DNA of 64,000 nucleotides, taken from assembly GCA_017405845.1 (NCBI GenBank), contig JAFQZQ010000048.1, positions 62,001-126,000 on the forward strand, in the 5' to 3' direction. Under the pieces are notes generated by a model. It had not been told where the DNA came from and made no database searches. It saw only the letters and a list, made by a program, of their open reading frames with translations. Of the stretch, positions 16,599 to 26,117 are shown in pieces. Source of the DNA: Mogibacterium sp. GTDB lineage: Bacteria; Bacillota; Clostridia; Peptostreptococcales; Anaerovoracaceae. Position 1 is the first letter of the stretch. Each line of letters starts with the position of its first letter. The position numbers were made by a program, and so were the translations under genes.

Positions 16599-17864
16599 AT
16601 GGATATTCTGGTAGTAGGCGGAGGCGGCCGCGAGCACGCCATAATCAAGAAACTCAGAGAAAACAAGAGCGTCGACCGTATCTATGCGCTTCCGGGCAAC
16701 GGCGGCATCGCCATGGATGCCGAATGCTTCCCGGTGAAGGCGACCGACATCAAGGGCATAAAGGCGTTCGCCAAGGCGCACAGACCTGACTATGCCGTTG
16801 TGGCGCCTGACGATCCGCTCGTTATGGGCTGCGTGGATGAGCTGACAAACATCGGCATTCCGTGCTTCGGCCCTAACGCGGCAGCGGCCATCATTGAGGG
16901 CAGCAAGGTTTTCTCAAAAAACCTCATGAAGAAGTACGGCATACCGACCGCACGCTATCAGACATTTGACAACATGGGTGACGCGCTCTACTACCTCGAG
17001 AGCGCGCCAATACCGACTGTCATCAAGGCTGACGGACTTGCACTCGGCAAGGGCGTAGTCATCGCGGAGACCCGCGAGGACGCCGTAGATGCCGTCAGGT
17101 CGATGATGCAGGATCATAAATTCGGACAGAGCGGTGACCGCATAGTAATCGAGGAGTTCCTGGAGGGACCGGAGGTATCGGTGCTGGCGTTCACGGACGG
17201 CAAAACAATAGTGCCGATGATAAGTTCGATGGACCACAAGCGCGCCGGCGACGGTGACACGGGCCTCAATACCGGCGGAATGGGCACCGTCGCACCGAAT
17301 CCGTATTATACGGATGAGGCGGCGGCACGCTGCATGGAGGAGATATTCGTGCCGACGATGCGCGCGATGAACGCCGAGGGACGCACTTTCAAGGGCTGCC
17401 TCTACTTCGGCCTCATGCTTACAGAAAAAGGTCCGAAAGTTATTGAGTACAACTGCAGGTTCGGCGATCCGGAGGCGCAGGTGGTGCTCCCGCTCCTCGA
17501 TACAGATCTGCTGACGATCATGAAGGCGGTCACTGAGGAAAGATTGGAGGAAGTCGACGTGAAGTGGAAGGACGGCAGCGCGTGCTGTGTCATCGCCGCT
17601 TCGGACGGCTATCCGGTCAGCTACGAAAAGGGATATGAGATAGAGATACCGGAGGATGTGCTTCCGTGCGTATACGTGGCAGGCGCTGTCGAAGAAGAAG
17701 GCAGACTGCTCACGTCAGGAGGAAGGGTGCTTGGAGTTACAGCCGTTGAACCGACGCTGGCTGAGGCGATCGAAGCATCGTACGACATGCTCGACAGGAT
17801 AGATTTTGCAAACAAGTACTACAGAGCAGATATTGGACAAAGGGCCCTGAAAGCGGTCAGATAA
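16599..17864 (+). CDS. purD: GAR synthetase (phosphoribosylamine-glycine ligase)
   Basis: 421 residues. VVGGGGREHAIIKKL at the start, the ATP-grasp segment VIKADGLALGKGVVIA, the LNTGGMGTVAP loop and EYNCRFGDPEAQVVLPLL are diagnostic. PurD joins phosphoribosylamine and glycine with ATP, the step after PurF. GCAGAGGAG precedes the start; 30 bases after the AICAR formyltransferase gene and 11 bases before purL. Confidence 0.97.
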   Translation: MDILVVGGGGREHAIIKKLRENKSVDRIYALPGNGGIAMDAECFPVKATDIKGIKAFAKAHRPDYAVVAPDDPLVMGCVDELTNIGIPCFGPNAAAAIIEGSKVFSKNLMKKYGIPTARYQTFDNMGDALYYLESAPIPTVIKADGLALGKGVVIAETREDAVDAVRSMMQDHKFGQSGDRIVIEEFLEGPEVSVLAFTDGKTIVPMISSMDHKRAGDGDTGLNTGGMGTVAPNPYYTDEAAARCMEEIFVPTMRAMNAEGRTFKGCLYFGLMLTEKGPKVIEYNCRFGDPEAQVVLPLLDTDLLTIMKAVTEERLEEVDVKWKDGSACCVIAASDGYPVSYEKGYEIEIPEDVLPCVYVAGAVEEEGRLLTSGGRVLGVTAVEPTLAEAIEASYDMLDRIDFANKYYRADIGQRALKAVR

Positions 17865-17875
17865 AGGAGCAAATA

Positions 17876-20800
17876 ATGGTCTACAGAACATACGTAGAGA
17901 AAAAGGAAGGCCTTGCGAACGAGGCGGCGGCGCTCAGGAGTGAGTTGAAAACGCTTTTGGGCATTGAGCGCGTCGAGGGCGTAAGGGTCATTAACAGATA
18001 CGATGTTGAAAACATCGAAGAAGCGCTGTTTGCGGACTGCAGATGGAAGGTGTTCGCCGAGCCGCAGCTCGACAATACTGCAGACTCGCTTGAGGAGCTG
18101 ACCGGACTCTTTATCGACGGAAACGGCTATGCCTTTGACGATGAGGAGAGAGAGGAGCGCAAGGCATTCGTGTTTGCCGTCGAAGCTCTTCCGGGTCAGT
18201 ACGATCAGCGCGCGGATTCAGCTGAACAGTGCATACAGATAATCAGCCGCGGAGAGAGGCCGACTGTAAGGTTCGCAAGGGTATACGTACTCTACGGCGA
18301 GCTCATGCCGGCAGACATCGAGGCTGTCGAAAACTATGTTATCAATCCGGTCGAGACGAGACAGGCTTCTCTCGACAAACCGGAGACTCTCGAGATGCAG
18401 TATGAGATCCCTACAGAGGTCAAGGTGCTCGAGGGATTCAACAACATGACTGAATCCGAAATGAGAGGCTGCATCAGATCGATGGGACTTGCGATGGACG
18501 AGGCTGACCTCGCGATGTGCATGGAATACTTCCGCGACACCGAGCACAGAGATCCGACCATCACAGAGCTGAGAATGATCGACACCTACTGGTCCGATCA
18601 CTGCAGGCACACAACTTTCAACACAGTGATCGACAGCGTTACTTTCGAGGATCCACTGCTCGAGAAGGCTTACAAGGACTATCTGAGCGTCAGAAAGGAG
18701 CTCGGAAGGGACAAGGCTGTCACGCTCATGGATATCGCGACGATCGCGGTAAGGCATCTTAAGAGAGAGGGCAGGCTCGACAAGCTTGACGAATCCGAAG
18801 AAATCAACGCATGCACGGTTATGATCAACGTTGAGGTCGACGGCGAGAACGAGCCATGGCTGCTGCTCTTCAAGAACGAAACACACAACCATCCGACAGA
18901 AATAGAGCCGTTCGGAGGAGCTGCTACATGCCTCGGCGGATGCATCAGAGACCCGCTTTCGGGCAGGGCATACGCATACTCAGCAATGAGAGTCACAGGT
19001 GCTGCTGATCCGCTGCAGCCTGTTTCGGAGACACTGCCGGGCAAGCTGCCGCAGAGATCCATCACGACTACAGCAGCAAAGGGTTACTCCAGCTACGGAA
19101 ACCAGATTGGACTGTGCACGGGTATAGTCGATGAGATATATCATCCGGGATACGCTGCAAAGCGCATGGAGGTCGGAGCTGTAATGGCAGCCGCTCCTGC
19201 AGTCAACGTCAGAAGAGAGCGTCCGCAGCCTGGCGACATAGTCATGCTGCTCGGCGGTTCAACAGGCCGTGACGGAATCGGCGGTGCTACCGGATCATCA
19301 AAGGCACACGACGTGCACTCGGTAGAGACCTGCGGCGCGGAGGTTCAGAAGGGCAACGCTCCTGAGGAGCGCAAGATCCAAAGACTCTTCCGCGACGGCG
19401 TAGCCACACGCATGATCAAGAGGTGCAACGACTTCGGAGCAGGCGGCGTCAGCGTAGCCATCGGCGAGCTGGCAGACGGCCTCGAAATCGACCTCGATGC
19501 AGTTCCTAAGAAGTACGAAGGCCTCGATGGCACAGAGCTCGCTATCAGCGAGTCGCAGGAGAGAATGGCATGCGTTATCGCAGCCGAGAACGAGAAGCTC
19601 TTCAAGCTCATTGCTGAGGGCGAAAACCTGCAGTGCGTAAAGGTGGCGACAGTCACCGAAGAGCCGCGCCTCGTGATGAACTGGAACGGCAACAAGATAG
19701 TAGACATCTCCAGAGAGTTCCTCAACTCGAACGGAGCAGACAAACATATAGATATAGCGCCGGAGGCACCGCGCGACTGGCAGTCGACCAGCATGTACGG
19801 CAGGGAGAGGAGCTTCACCGCAGGCATGCACAAGGTGGCATCCGATCTCAACACCTGCTCCAAGCAGGGACTGTCGCAGCGCTTCGACTCCACGATCGGA
19901 GCCGGCACCGTGCTGATGCCTTTCGGAGGCGTCAACCAGATCACGCCTATCCAGGCCATGGTCCACAAGATCCCTCTCGAGAAGGGCGAGACCAGCGACT
20001 GCTCGCTGATGGCATGGGGCTACAACCCATTCATCTCCGAGGCATCGCCTTACCACGGTGCATACCTCGCGGTAATCGAATCCGTATCCAAGCTGATCGC
20101 AACCGGCGCAAGCTTCAAGGACGTTTACCTTTCGTTCCAGGAGTACTTCGGATCGCCTAAGCAGGACGGAGCAAGATGGGGCAAGCCATTCGCCGCACTG
20201 CTCGGAGCTTTCGAGGCACAGATGGGTCTTGGAATCGGCTCGATCGGCGGCAAGGACTCCATGAGCGGAACTTTCGAGAACCTCGATGTTCCTCCTACAC
20301 TCATCTCCTTCGCGGTCACGATGGGCAAGACAGGCAACATCGTTTCGCCGGAATTCAAGGAAGCAGGCCACAGGGTAGTACTGCTGAAGCCTTTCGCTGA
20401 TGAAGACGGTGCAGGCCCTGGCAAGGGACTCCCTAAGGCGGATTCTCTTATCAGACTGTGGGACAAGGCCGCTGAGATGATAGCTTCGGGAGAAGCGGTA
20501 GCTGCTTACACGCCGGGCATCGGAGGCATAGCCGAGGCGGTCATGAAGATGAGCTACGGCAACGGACTTGGATTCAGCTTCGAGGCAATGGATCTCGAAG
20601 AGATCTTCGGATACTGCTACGGCGGCATGCTGCTTGAGGTAACAGACAAGGCAGAGCTCACCGGACGCTCGTTCGACATCGAGCTGATAGGCCGCACAAC
20701 AAGGGAGCAGACAATATGCTTCGGCACCGAGAGCGTGGGGCTCGCTGAGCTGCTCGCACTTTACCAGGGCAGACTCGAGACTGTATTCCCAACGCTGGTC

Positions 20801-21673
20801 GCAGGCATGACAGGCCCTGTCACAAATCTGGAGTACAGAGCGCGCAGCTGGCATACACCGGTGTTCAAGCGCGCAGAACCGAAGGTGCTCATACCGGTAT
20901 TCCCGGGAACAAACTGCGAATACGACAGTGCGCGCGCCATCCGCGAAGCGGGCGGAGTGCCGGAGATCATGGTAATAAAGAACCGCAGCTCCGATGAGAT
21001 CAGCAGATCCGTTGAAGCATTCGCTGCATCACTCAAGGAAGCTCAGATGGTATTCATACCGGGCGGATTCTCCGGCGGAGATGAACCGGACGGCTCAGCT
21101 AAATTCATCACTGCGTTCTTCAGAAACGCGGCAGTAAAGGAAGGCGTTACGGAGCTCCTCGATAAGAACGACGGACTCATGTGCGGCATCTGCAACGGAT
21201 TCCAGGCACTCATCAAGCTCGGACTCGTTCCTTACGGAAAGATCATCGATACTGACGAGAACTGTCCGACGCTCACATTCAACACGATCGGCAGCCACCA
21301 GTCGAAGATAGTCCGCGTGAGAGTCGCTTCGAACAAATCGCCATGGCTGAGATTCACAAATGTAGGCGACATCTACTCCGTGCCTATCTCGCACGGCGAG
21401 GGCAGGTTCATCGCTCCTGACGACGTGATCAAGGAAATGGCAACCATGGGACAGATCGCTACGCAGTATGTCGACCTCGACGGCAACGCCACTTCGGACA
21501 TTCTCTTCAACCCGAACGGATCCGTCATGGCCATCGAAGGAATCACCTCGCCTGACGGCAGGGTATTCGGCAAGATGGGTCACGCGGAGAGAGTCGGAAA
21601 CGGCCTCTACAAGAACGTTCCGGGCGACTACTTCATGCACATGTTCGAAAGCGGCATAAGGTATTTCAAATAA
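17876..21673 (+). CDS. purL: FGAM synthase, long single-chain form
   Basis: 1265 residues. The chain combines an N-terminal PurS-like region, two AIR-synthetase-like halves (ETHNHPTEIEPFGGAATCLGG; NDFGAGGVSVAIGELADG) and a C-terminal class I glutaminase domain. In the latter, VFPGTNCEYDSARA, the nucleophile Cys in MCGICNGFQAL, and SHGEGRFIAP with the catalytic His are intact. It turns FGAR into FGAM with glutamine and ATP. Many Bacillota use split PurS/PurQ/PurL; the long form is common in clostridia. Last gene of the purine operon; 28 bases separate it from the next gene. Confidence 0.97.
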   Translation: MVYRTYVEKKEGLANEAAALRSELKTLLGIERVEGVRVINRYDVENIEEALFADCRWKVFAEPQLDNTADSLEELTGLFIDGNGYAFDDEEREERKAFVFAVEALPGQYDQRADSAEQCIQIISRGERPTVRFARVYVLYGELMPADIEAVENYVINPVETRQASLDKPETLEMQYEIPTEVKVLEGFNNMTESEMRGCIRSMGLAMDEADLAMCMEYFRDTEHRDPTITELRMIDTYWSDHCRHTTFNTVIDSVTFEDPLLEKAYKDYLSVRKELGRDKAVTLMDIATIAVRHLKREGRLDKLDESEEINACTVMINVEVDGENEPWLLLFKNETHNHPTEIEPFGGAATCLGGCIRDPLSGRAYAYSAMRVTGAADPLQPVSETLPGKLPQRSITTTAAKGYSSYGNQIGLCTGIVDEIYHPGYAAKRMEVGAVMAAAPAVNVRRERPQPGDIVMLLGGSTGRDGIGGATGSSKAHDVHSVETCGAEVQKGNAPEERKIQRLFRDGVATRMIKRCNDFGAGGVSVAIGELADGLEIDLDAVPKKYEGLDGTELAISESQERMACVIAAENEKLFKLIAEGENLQCVKVATVTEEPRLVMNWNGNKIVDISREFLNSNGADKHIDIAPEAPRDWQSTSMYGRERSFTAGMHKVASDLNTCSKQGLSQRFDSTIGAGTVLMPFGGVNQITPIQAMVHKIPLEKGETSDCSLMAWGYNPFISEASPYHGAYLAVIESVSKLIATGASFKDVYLSFQEYFGSPKQDGARWGKPFAALLGAFEAQMGLGIGSIGGKDSMSGTFENLDVPPTLISFAVTMGKTGNIVSPEFKEAGHRVVLLKPFADEDGAGPGKGLPKADSLIRLWDKAAEMIASGEAVAAYTPGIGGIAEAVMKMSYGNGLGFSFEAMDLEEIFGYCYGGMLLEVTDKAELTGRSFDIELIGRTTREQTICFGTESVGLAELLALYQGRLETVFPTLVAGMTGPVTNLEYRARSWHTPVFKRAEPKVLIPVFPGTNCEYDSARAIREAGGVPEIMVIKNRSSDEISRSVEAFAASLKEAQMVFIPGGFSGGDEPDGSAKFITAFFRNAAVKEGVTELLDKNDGLMCGICNGFQALIKLGLVPYGKIIDTDENCPTLTFNTIGSHQSKIVRVRVASNKSPWLRFTNVGDIYSVPISHGEGRFIAPDDVIKEMATMGQIATQYVDLDGNATSDILFNPNGSVMAIEGITSPDGRVFGKMGHAERVGNGLYKNVPGDYFMHMFESGIRYFK

Positions 21674-21701
21674 GAACTAAAAATATAACAGTTGATCACT
21701 C

Positions 21702-22646
21702 ATGAAAGAAATATTTACTAAGACACATTTCACCAACAGAATAATCTGGGTATTGCTTGTGTGGTTTGTGCTTTATAACATTCTGGACGGCATCCTGACG
21801 CTGGCTACAGGCAGCCTGCTGAATATGTTGGTTCCAAACCAGTCTGCAGGTCTGAGTTTCGTTCTCGAGTACTACACACCGCTGCTTGCATCATGCATAT
21901 TCTTTGTTCTGTTGTGTCTGATCGTAAAGAAAAACAGGTTTATGCTTGGCTCCATAAAGCCTTCGCGTGAAGGGCGGAGCATGAAGATGCTGTGGATCGG
22001 GCTCCTGCTGGGATTCCTCACGAACTTCTTCTGCATACTCTGCGCTCTGCTTCATGGAGATATCAAGCTGTATCCGGATTTCTCCGCATCGCAGATCCCG
22101 CTGATGATACTTGCTCTGGTAAGCGTGTTCTTCCAGAGCACTTCCGAGGAACTCTGGTGCAGGTGCTTCCTGTATGACAGGATAAACGTGCATTATCCGC
22201 TCTGGGTCGCCGTCGTGATCAACGGATCCTTATTCGGACTGATGCACCTCTCAAATAACGGCATAACGGCGCTGGCGCTCGCAGACCTCATTATGTGCGG
22301 CCTGGCATACTCACTGCTGCGCTGGTATTCGGGCAGCATCTGGGCATGCTTCGGAATACATACTATGTGGAACTTCACACAGAACTTCCTCTTCGGACTG
22401 CCTAACAGCGGACTAGTTTCGGAAGCTTCCGTGTTCCACCTGGGCGCAGCTACAGGTATCAGTAACTGGGTCTACAGCTACGAGTTCGGAGTGGAAGGCG
22501 GAGTTCCGGCGGTATTCATGGACTTTCTGCTCATTGCAGTGATCATCGTACTTGCCAGAAGGGACGGACGCCTCGGCGAACTGCTTGAGAGCCGCGAAGC
22601 GCGCGGCCTGGAGCCGGTACCGGCACAAACTGTCGTAACAAATTAA
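21702..22646 (+). CDS. CPBP family intramembrane protease
   Basis: 314 residues with about eight membrane helices. STSEELWCRCFLYDRI contains the EE-x3-R motif, FGLMHLSNNG the second conserved His region, and FGIHTMWNF the H-x3-N motif of the CAAX/Abi (CPBP) glutamic protease family. Members process prenylated or bacteriocin-related proteins, or give self-immunity. The target here is unknown. Follows purL at 28 bases, possibly co-transcribed. Confidence 0.85.
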   Translation: MKEIFTKTHFTNRIIWVLLVWFVLYNILDGILTLATGSLLNMLVPNQSAGLSFVLEYYTPLLASCIFFVLLCLIVKKNRFMLGSIKPSREGRSMKMLWIGLLLGFLTNFFCILCALLHGDIKLYPDFSASQIPLMILALVSVFFQSTSEELWCRCFLYDRINVHYPLWVAVVINGSLFGLMHLSNNGITALALADLIMCGLAYSLLRWYSGSIWACFGIHTMWNFTQNFLFGLPNSGLVSEASVFHLGAATGISNWVYSYEFGVEGGVPAVFMDFLLIAVIIVLARRDGRLGELLESREARGLEPVPAQTVVTN

Positions 22647-22666
22647 TCGCTAAAGAGGTAATTGTT

Positions 22667-23404
22667 TTGAACAACACTTTTAAAACCGTTAACATTGAAG
22701 ACTATTTGCAGCAGCTCGGTTCGGGAGCTCCGACTCCGGGCGGCGGCGCGGCAGCAGCCCTGACTTCGGCACAGGGCGCCGCCCTCATCATGATGGTGGC
22801 CAACCATACGATCGGCAAGCCTAAGTACGCCGAGTTCGAGGAGCTCAACAAGGACATTCTCGCTGAGGCGGAGGTCCTTCTGGGCAGGCTCATGGATGGC
22901 ATCGATAATGACGCCGAGGCATTTGGCAAAGTATCTGCAGCCTATGCGCTCCCGCGTCAGTTCTCTGACATACAGATCGACAGGGTCTCCGCTGAGATCG
23001 AAAGACTCAGAGATGAAGGCCACTCGATAGACGATATAAATGAAGAAGGCATGACTGCCGAGATCATGGATCAGATCGAGGATGCTCTTAAGGCTGACAG
23101 ACAGGCGGAAATCGCAAGGACTTCAGTTGAAGCCGCCGAAGCACCGCTGGCTGTCATGGAGGACTCCCTTTCGGCACTGCGCCTTGCGGCAACCATGAAG
23201 GGCCGCTCAAACAGGATGCTCGAGAGCGACATCTATGTTGCGGCGCTCAGCCTCGCTGCCGGCATCAAATCGGCCAAATATAACGTGGAAGCCAATCTGC
23301 CGGCGATCGAGAAAGCCGATCCGGACTGCGCATCTTCGATGCGTCTTCGTGTCACCAGAATACTCGCAGAAGCCGACACCATCACAAGCGGCCTCCTCGG
23401 CTGA
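22667..23404 (+). CDS. fchA: Cyclodeaminase/cyclohydrolase family protein (probable methenyl-THF cyclohydrolase)
   Basis: 245 residues with a TTG start preceded by AAAGAGG. The APTPGGGAAAALTSAQGAALIMMV segment and the MDGIDNDAEAFGKVSAAY helix match the FTCD-C/FchA family. Its clostridial members interconvert 5,10-methenyl-THF and 10-formyl-THF, and others deaminate formimino-THF. Position right after purN/purH/purL users of 10-formyl-THF favours the cyclohydrolase role. The segment about 100-150 is longer than in many relatives. The symbol reflects family and context, not proof. Confidence 0.75.
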   Translation: MNNTFKTVNIEDYLQQLGSGAPTPGGGAAAALTSAQGAALIMMVANHTIGKPKYAEFEELNKDILAEAEVLLGRLMDGIDNDAEAFGKVSAAYALPRQFSDIQIDRVSAEIERLRDEGHSIDDINEEGMTAEIMDQIEDALKADRQAEIARTSVEAAEAPLAVMEDSLSALRLAATMKGRSNRMLESDIYVAALSLAAGIKSAKYNVEANLPAIEKADPDCASSMRLRVTRILAEADTITSGLLG

Positions 23405-23417
23405 TACCCTTTTACTT

Positions 23418-24290
23418 ATGGAAAGTGCACGCTGCAAGGCATTCATAGAATCAGTTGAGCGCGGCAGTTTCAGAGCTGCTGCGGAAGCTCTCGGCTACAC
23501 ACCTTCAGCCGTGAGTCAGCTTGTTGCTGCCCTTGAAAAAGACCTGGGGCTTACACTGCTCATCCGCTCCAAGAAGGGTGTGACGGTGACATCCGAGGGC
23601 GCAAAGCTAGCGCCTATCGTCCGCTCCTATCTCGCCCGTGAGAAGGAGATGTACGAGCTGGCTTCCGAGATGCAGGGCGTCTCTGTCGGAAATCTGACGA
23701 TAGCAGCATATCCGAGTGTTGCTACAACCTGGCTGCCTGAGATCGTCCGTACGTTTCAGAGAGACTATCCGGACGTGCAGTTCGATATTATGGAAGGCAT
23801 ACGCAGCGAGATATTCGGTCATCTAGACGATCACGTAGCAGACATGGGCTTCATGGCATATGCCGAGCCGATGGACTACGAATGGACTCCACTAGCGGAG
23901 GAAGCAGTCATTGCGGTGGTCCCGGAGAGTCACAGGCTGGCCGGTGCGAAAGCTTACCCTATCCGCGACTGCGAAAAAGACAATTTCATAATGACTTCGT
24001 GGGGCAAGGATCTCGAGATACAGCATATTTTCAAGGAAAACCACGTGTCGCCAAATGTGAAGTACACGACTTACGACACACCTGCAACCTTGGCAATGGT
24101 GAGGATGGGCCTGGGAGTCAGCTTTGTAAACGAACTCTCCGCCCAGTTCTGGAACGATCATCTGGTGAAGCTTCCGCTCGATCCGCCTCAGAAGGTGGAG
24201 TTCGGCATAGCGTACACTTCCAAAGAGCATATGACATCTGCCGCAAAGAAATTCTATGATTATGCGGTAGAGATATTGAAGAAAGACTGA
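23418..24290 (+). CDS. LysR-family transcriptional regulator
   Basis: 290 residues. The N-terminal winged helix reads CKAFIESVERGSFRAAAEALGYTPSAVSQLVAALEK-like, with the canonical LysR helix-turn-helix. A LysR substrate domain follows (VGNLTIAAYPSVATTWLPEIVRTF; LAMVRMGLGVSFVNE). Start at 23418 is chosen because the HTH begins immediately; the open frame upstream overlaps fchA and shows no similarity. It lies 13 bases after fchA. Ligand and targets unknown. Confidence 0.92.
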   Translation: MESARCKAFIESVERGSFRAAAEALGYTPSAVSQLVAALEKDLGLTLLIRSKKGVTVTSEGAKLAPIVRSYLAREKEMYELASEMQGVSVGNLTIAAYPSVATTWLPEIVRTFQRDYPDVQFDIMEGIRSEIFGHLDDHVADMGFMAYAEPMDYEWTPLAEEAVIAVVPESHRLAGAKAYPIRDCEKDNFIMTSWGKDLEIQHIFKENHVSPNVKYTTYDTPATLAMVRMGLGVSFVNELSAQFWNDHLVKLPLDPPQKVEFGIAYTSKEHMTSAAKKFYDYAVEILKKD

Positions 24291-24303
24291 AGACTAAAAA
24301 ACG

Positions 24304-24334
24304 AAGGCTCCGGCAATGTTGCCGGGGCCTTTTG
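24304..24334 (+). terminator. Intrinsic terminator after the LysR gene
   Basis: AAGGCTCCGGCAA pairs with TTGCCGGGGCCTT with one wobble and a 2-base loop, followed by TTTGC. It lies 13 bases after the stop codon. Confidence 0.85.
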
Positions 24335-24381
24335 CTATATAACGATCTATTTAATCGGATGAAATGGTAACGTGACCGTTA

Positions 24382-24459
24382 TTATTTGATATTTATGAAT
24401 TCAAATGCGTAAACATATGCTACCATGCTGGCGAATACTGTAATAAAGATAACACTCAT
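24382..24459 (-). CDS. 25-residue hydrophobic membrane peptide
   Basis: The minus strand has AAAGGAGGT six bases before an ATG and an open frame of 25 codons ending TAA at 24382. The product starts MSVIFITVFASMVAYVYAFE and ends with a short polar tail FINIK, giving one membrane helix. A perfect TATAAT (24515-24520 on the complement) lies about 55 bases upstream. Tiny single-helix peptides of this kind can be subunits of membrane complexes, regulatory peptides or type I toxins. Nothing nearby tells which. The ideal ribosome site is the main support. Confidence 0.55.
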   Translation of the reverse strand: MSVIFITVFASMVAYVYAFEFINIK

Positions 24460-24514
24460 GACGTACCTCCTTTATATCCTGCGCTCATCGGCGCGTTCCT
24501 TTCTTCTTGTCTGT

Positions 24515-24520
24515 ATTATA
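24515..24520 (-). promoter_or_regulatory. -10 box of the small-peptide gene
   Basis: Perfect TATAAT on the minus strand, with TTTACT 17 bases upstream as a weak -35. A GCGC-CGATGA-GCGC hairpin follows in the leader. Confidence 0.4.
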
Positions 24521-24534
24521 AGCGCGGTCTTGAA

Positions 24535-24919
24535 AAAAGTAAAACTATAGATTTTAATCAATGTGAACAGTATTACTTAACACAGACCCGTTTGCTGAGC
24601 CAGCGCGAAGTATTTCCGAAAAGCCTTCGGGTAAAACCTTGTATCAAAAGGCAAATATGCCCGGTTAGTCCAAGCTAATTCAGGGTTTCGCCTTGACAAA
24701 ATCCTTCGAATGAAAGAATTTGTCAAGGTTAAGGCCTTTTTATGGCGATTTTTAAGCCGCTGCTTCTTAAAACCTTGACAAAGTCACCGTTTTCGGCCGG
24801 TTAAAACAAGCTAACCGGACCAGCCTAGGACAAATAAAGAAATGGTGGATTAATACACCCAATAATTGTACAATCAATTCGATGAATAACTTTGTTTTCA
24901 GAATACAAGGAGGACTATT
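24535..24919. other. Spacer before rubredoxin, without a gene
   Basis: About 385 bases with no plausible coding frame. It contains the second TTGACAA palindrome cluster (24691-24783) and short GGTTA/TAACC inverted pieces. The rubredoxin promoter should lie in the last 100 bases; I saw no convincing -35/-10 pair. Confidence 0.5.
24691..24783. repeat. TTGACAA palindromic repeat, copy 2
   Basis: CCTTGACAAAATCCTTC (24691-24707) pairs with GAAAGAATTTGTCAAGG (24712-24728) with two mismatches. A further AAAACCTTGACAAAG lies at 24769-24783. Same motif as at 15199-15317, in an otherwise unrelated spacer. Confidence 0.7.
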
Positions 24920-25078
24920 ATGGATAAGTATGTATGCGGAATCTGCGGTTATGTTTATGATCCTGAAGTTGGCGATCCGGATAACGGAGTTGAGCCGGGC
25001 ACAGCATGGGAAGATGTTCCTGAAGATTGGGTATGCCCTCTGTGCGGAGTAGGCAAGGACAACTTCGAAGCTGAATAA
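24920..25078 (+). CDS. Rubredoxin
   Basis: 52 residues, preceded by AAGGAGG. Two iron-binding pairs are present, C-G-I-C-G near residue 6 and C-P-L-C-G near residue 39, with the [11 protein letters not shown] and [13 protein letters not shown] segments typical of rubredoxin. It is a small electron carrier with one Fe(Cys)4 site, used by anaerobes in oxygen and peroxide detoxification. It lies about 165 bases before nfnAB and may exchange electrons with related flavoproteins. Confidence 0.97.
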   Translation: MDKYVCGICGYVYDPEVGDPDNGVEPGTAWEDVPEDWVCPLCGVGKDNFEAE

Positions 25079-25114
25079 GCCGGAGCCGGAAAGCTGCGTA
25101 TAGATCAAGAGAGA

Positions 25115-25150
25115 AGCAGAGTGTCAAGAGGCGCTCTGTTTTCTGTTTTT
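25115..25150 (+). terminator. Probable terminator after rubredoxin
   Basis: CAGAGTG (25117-25123) pairs with CGCTCTG (25132-25138) with one wobble, followed by TTTTCTGTTTTTGT. Confidence 0.55.
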
Positions 25151-25243
25151 GTGATTGTTAACCAAACACTCATTGCCTGATACGACAGCAGCGTGATAAT
25201 ATTAAACGTAATCAATATTTCCACAAAACAAAGGAGATCACTG

Positions 25244-26101
25244 ATGTACAAGATAGTAAGAAGGAAAGCTCTGAGACCTACCGTCACACAGCTCGAGGTA
25301 GAGGCACCTCTGGTAGCTCGCAAGGCGAAACCGGGGCAGTTCATCATCCTGCGTGTAGATGAGGATGGCGAGCGCATCCCGCTGACAGTAGCGGGCGTCA
25401 ACCCTGAAGAGGGGACAGTAAAGATAATCTTCCAGGTGGTCGGAGCAACGACAGAGATGCTGAACCACGTACCGGAAGGCGGATATATCCAGGATTTCGT
25501 AGGCCCGCTCGGCAACCCTACAGAGACTGAGGGCATAAAGAAGGTGTGTATCGTAGGCGGCGGCGTAGGCTGCGCTATCGCGATGCCTGTAGCCCAGGAG
25601 TTCCACAGGATAGGAGCTGAAGTAACGAGCATCATCGGCTTCAGAAGCGAAGATCTCGTTATCCTCGAGGAAGAATTCACGGAGTGCTCGGACAAGCTCT
25701 ATGTCATGACTGATGACGGCAGCTACGGCAGACACGGCAACGTAACAGTACCGCTGGATGAGATGCTGGCGGCAGGCGAGAAGTTCGACATGATCATCAC
25801 GATCGGACCGCTGATCATGATGAAGTTCGTGACACTGACAGCGAAGAAATACGATGCGCCGATCACAGTATCGATGAGCCCGATCATGATCGACGGCACG
25901 GGTATGTGCGGCGGCTGCAGACTGACGCTGAACACAGAGGAAGGCCCTGTCATGAAGTTCGCCTGCGTAGACGGTCCGGACTTCAATGGATATGAAGTGG
26001 ACTTCGACGAGGCCATTTCAAGAGGCCGCATGTACTTCGATTACGAGCGCAAAAAACACGAAGAAACCTGCAATCTGTTCAAGATGGCAGAGAACGCGTA
26101 G
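25244..26101 (+). CDS. nfnA: NADH-dependent ferredoxin:NADP+ oxidoreductase, small subunit
   Basis: 285 residues, start set by AAAGGAG at 25230. The FAD/NAD module is related to dihydroorotate dehydrogenase electron-transfer subunits: IILRVDEDGERIPLT binds flavin and VCIVGGGVGCAIAMPVAQ binds nucleotide. The C-terminal GTGMCGGCRLTLN plus FACVDGP cysteines fit the [2Fe-2S] site. Together with the next gene it forms NfnAB/SudBA, which in anaerobes bifurcates electrons from NADPH to ferredoxin and NAD+. The pair is separated by 16 bases. Confidence 0.9.
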   Translation: MYKIVRRKALRPTVTQLEVEAPLVARKAKPGQFIILRVDEDGERIPLTVAGVNPEEGTVKIIFQVVGATTEMLNHVPEGGYIQDFVGPLGNPTETEGIKKVCIVGGGVGCAIAMPVAQEFHRIGAEVTSIIGFRSEDLVILEEEFTECSDKLYVMTDDGSYGRHGNVTVPLDEMLAAGEKFDMIITIGPLIMMKFVTLTAKKYDAPITVSMSPIMIDGTGMCGGCRLTLNTEEGPVMKFACVDGPDFNGYEVDFDEAISRGRMYFDYERKKHEETCNLFKMAENA

Positions 26102-26117
26102 GAAAGGGGGAACGAAA

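Noticed and set aside
19298-20854. 518-codon minus-strand frame inside purL
   Set aside because: Entirely antisense to a strongly conserved purL region; composition typical of an antisense shadow.
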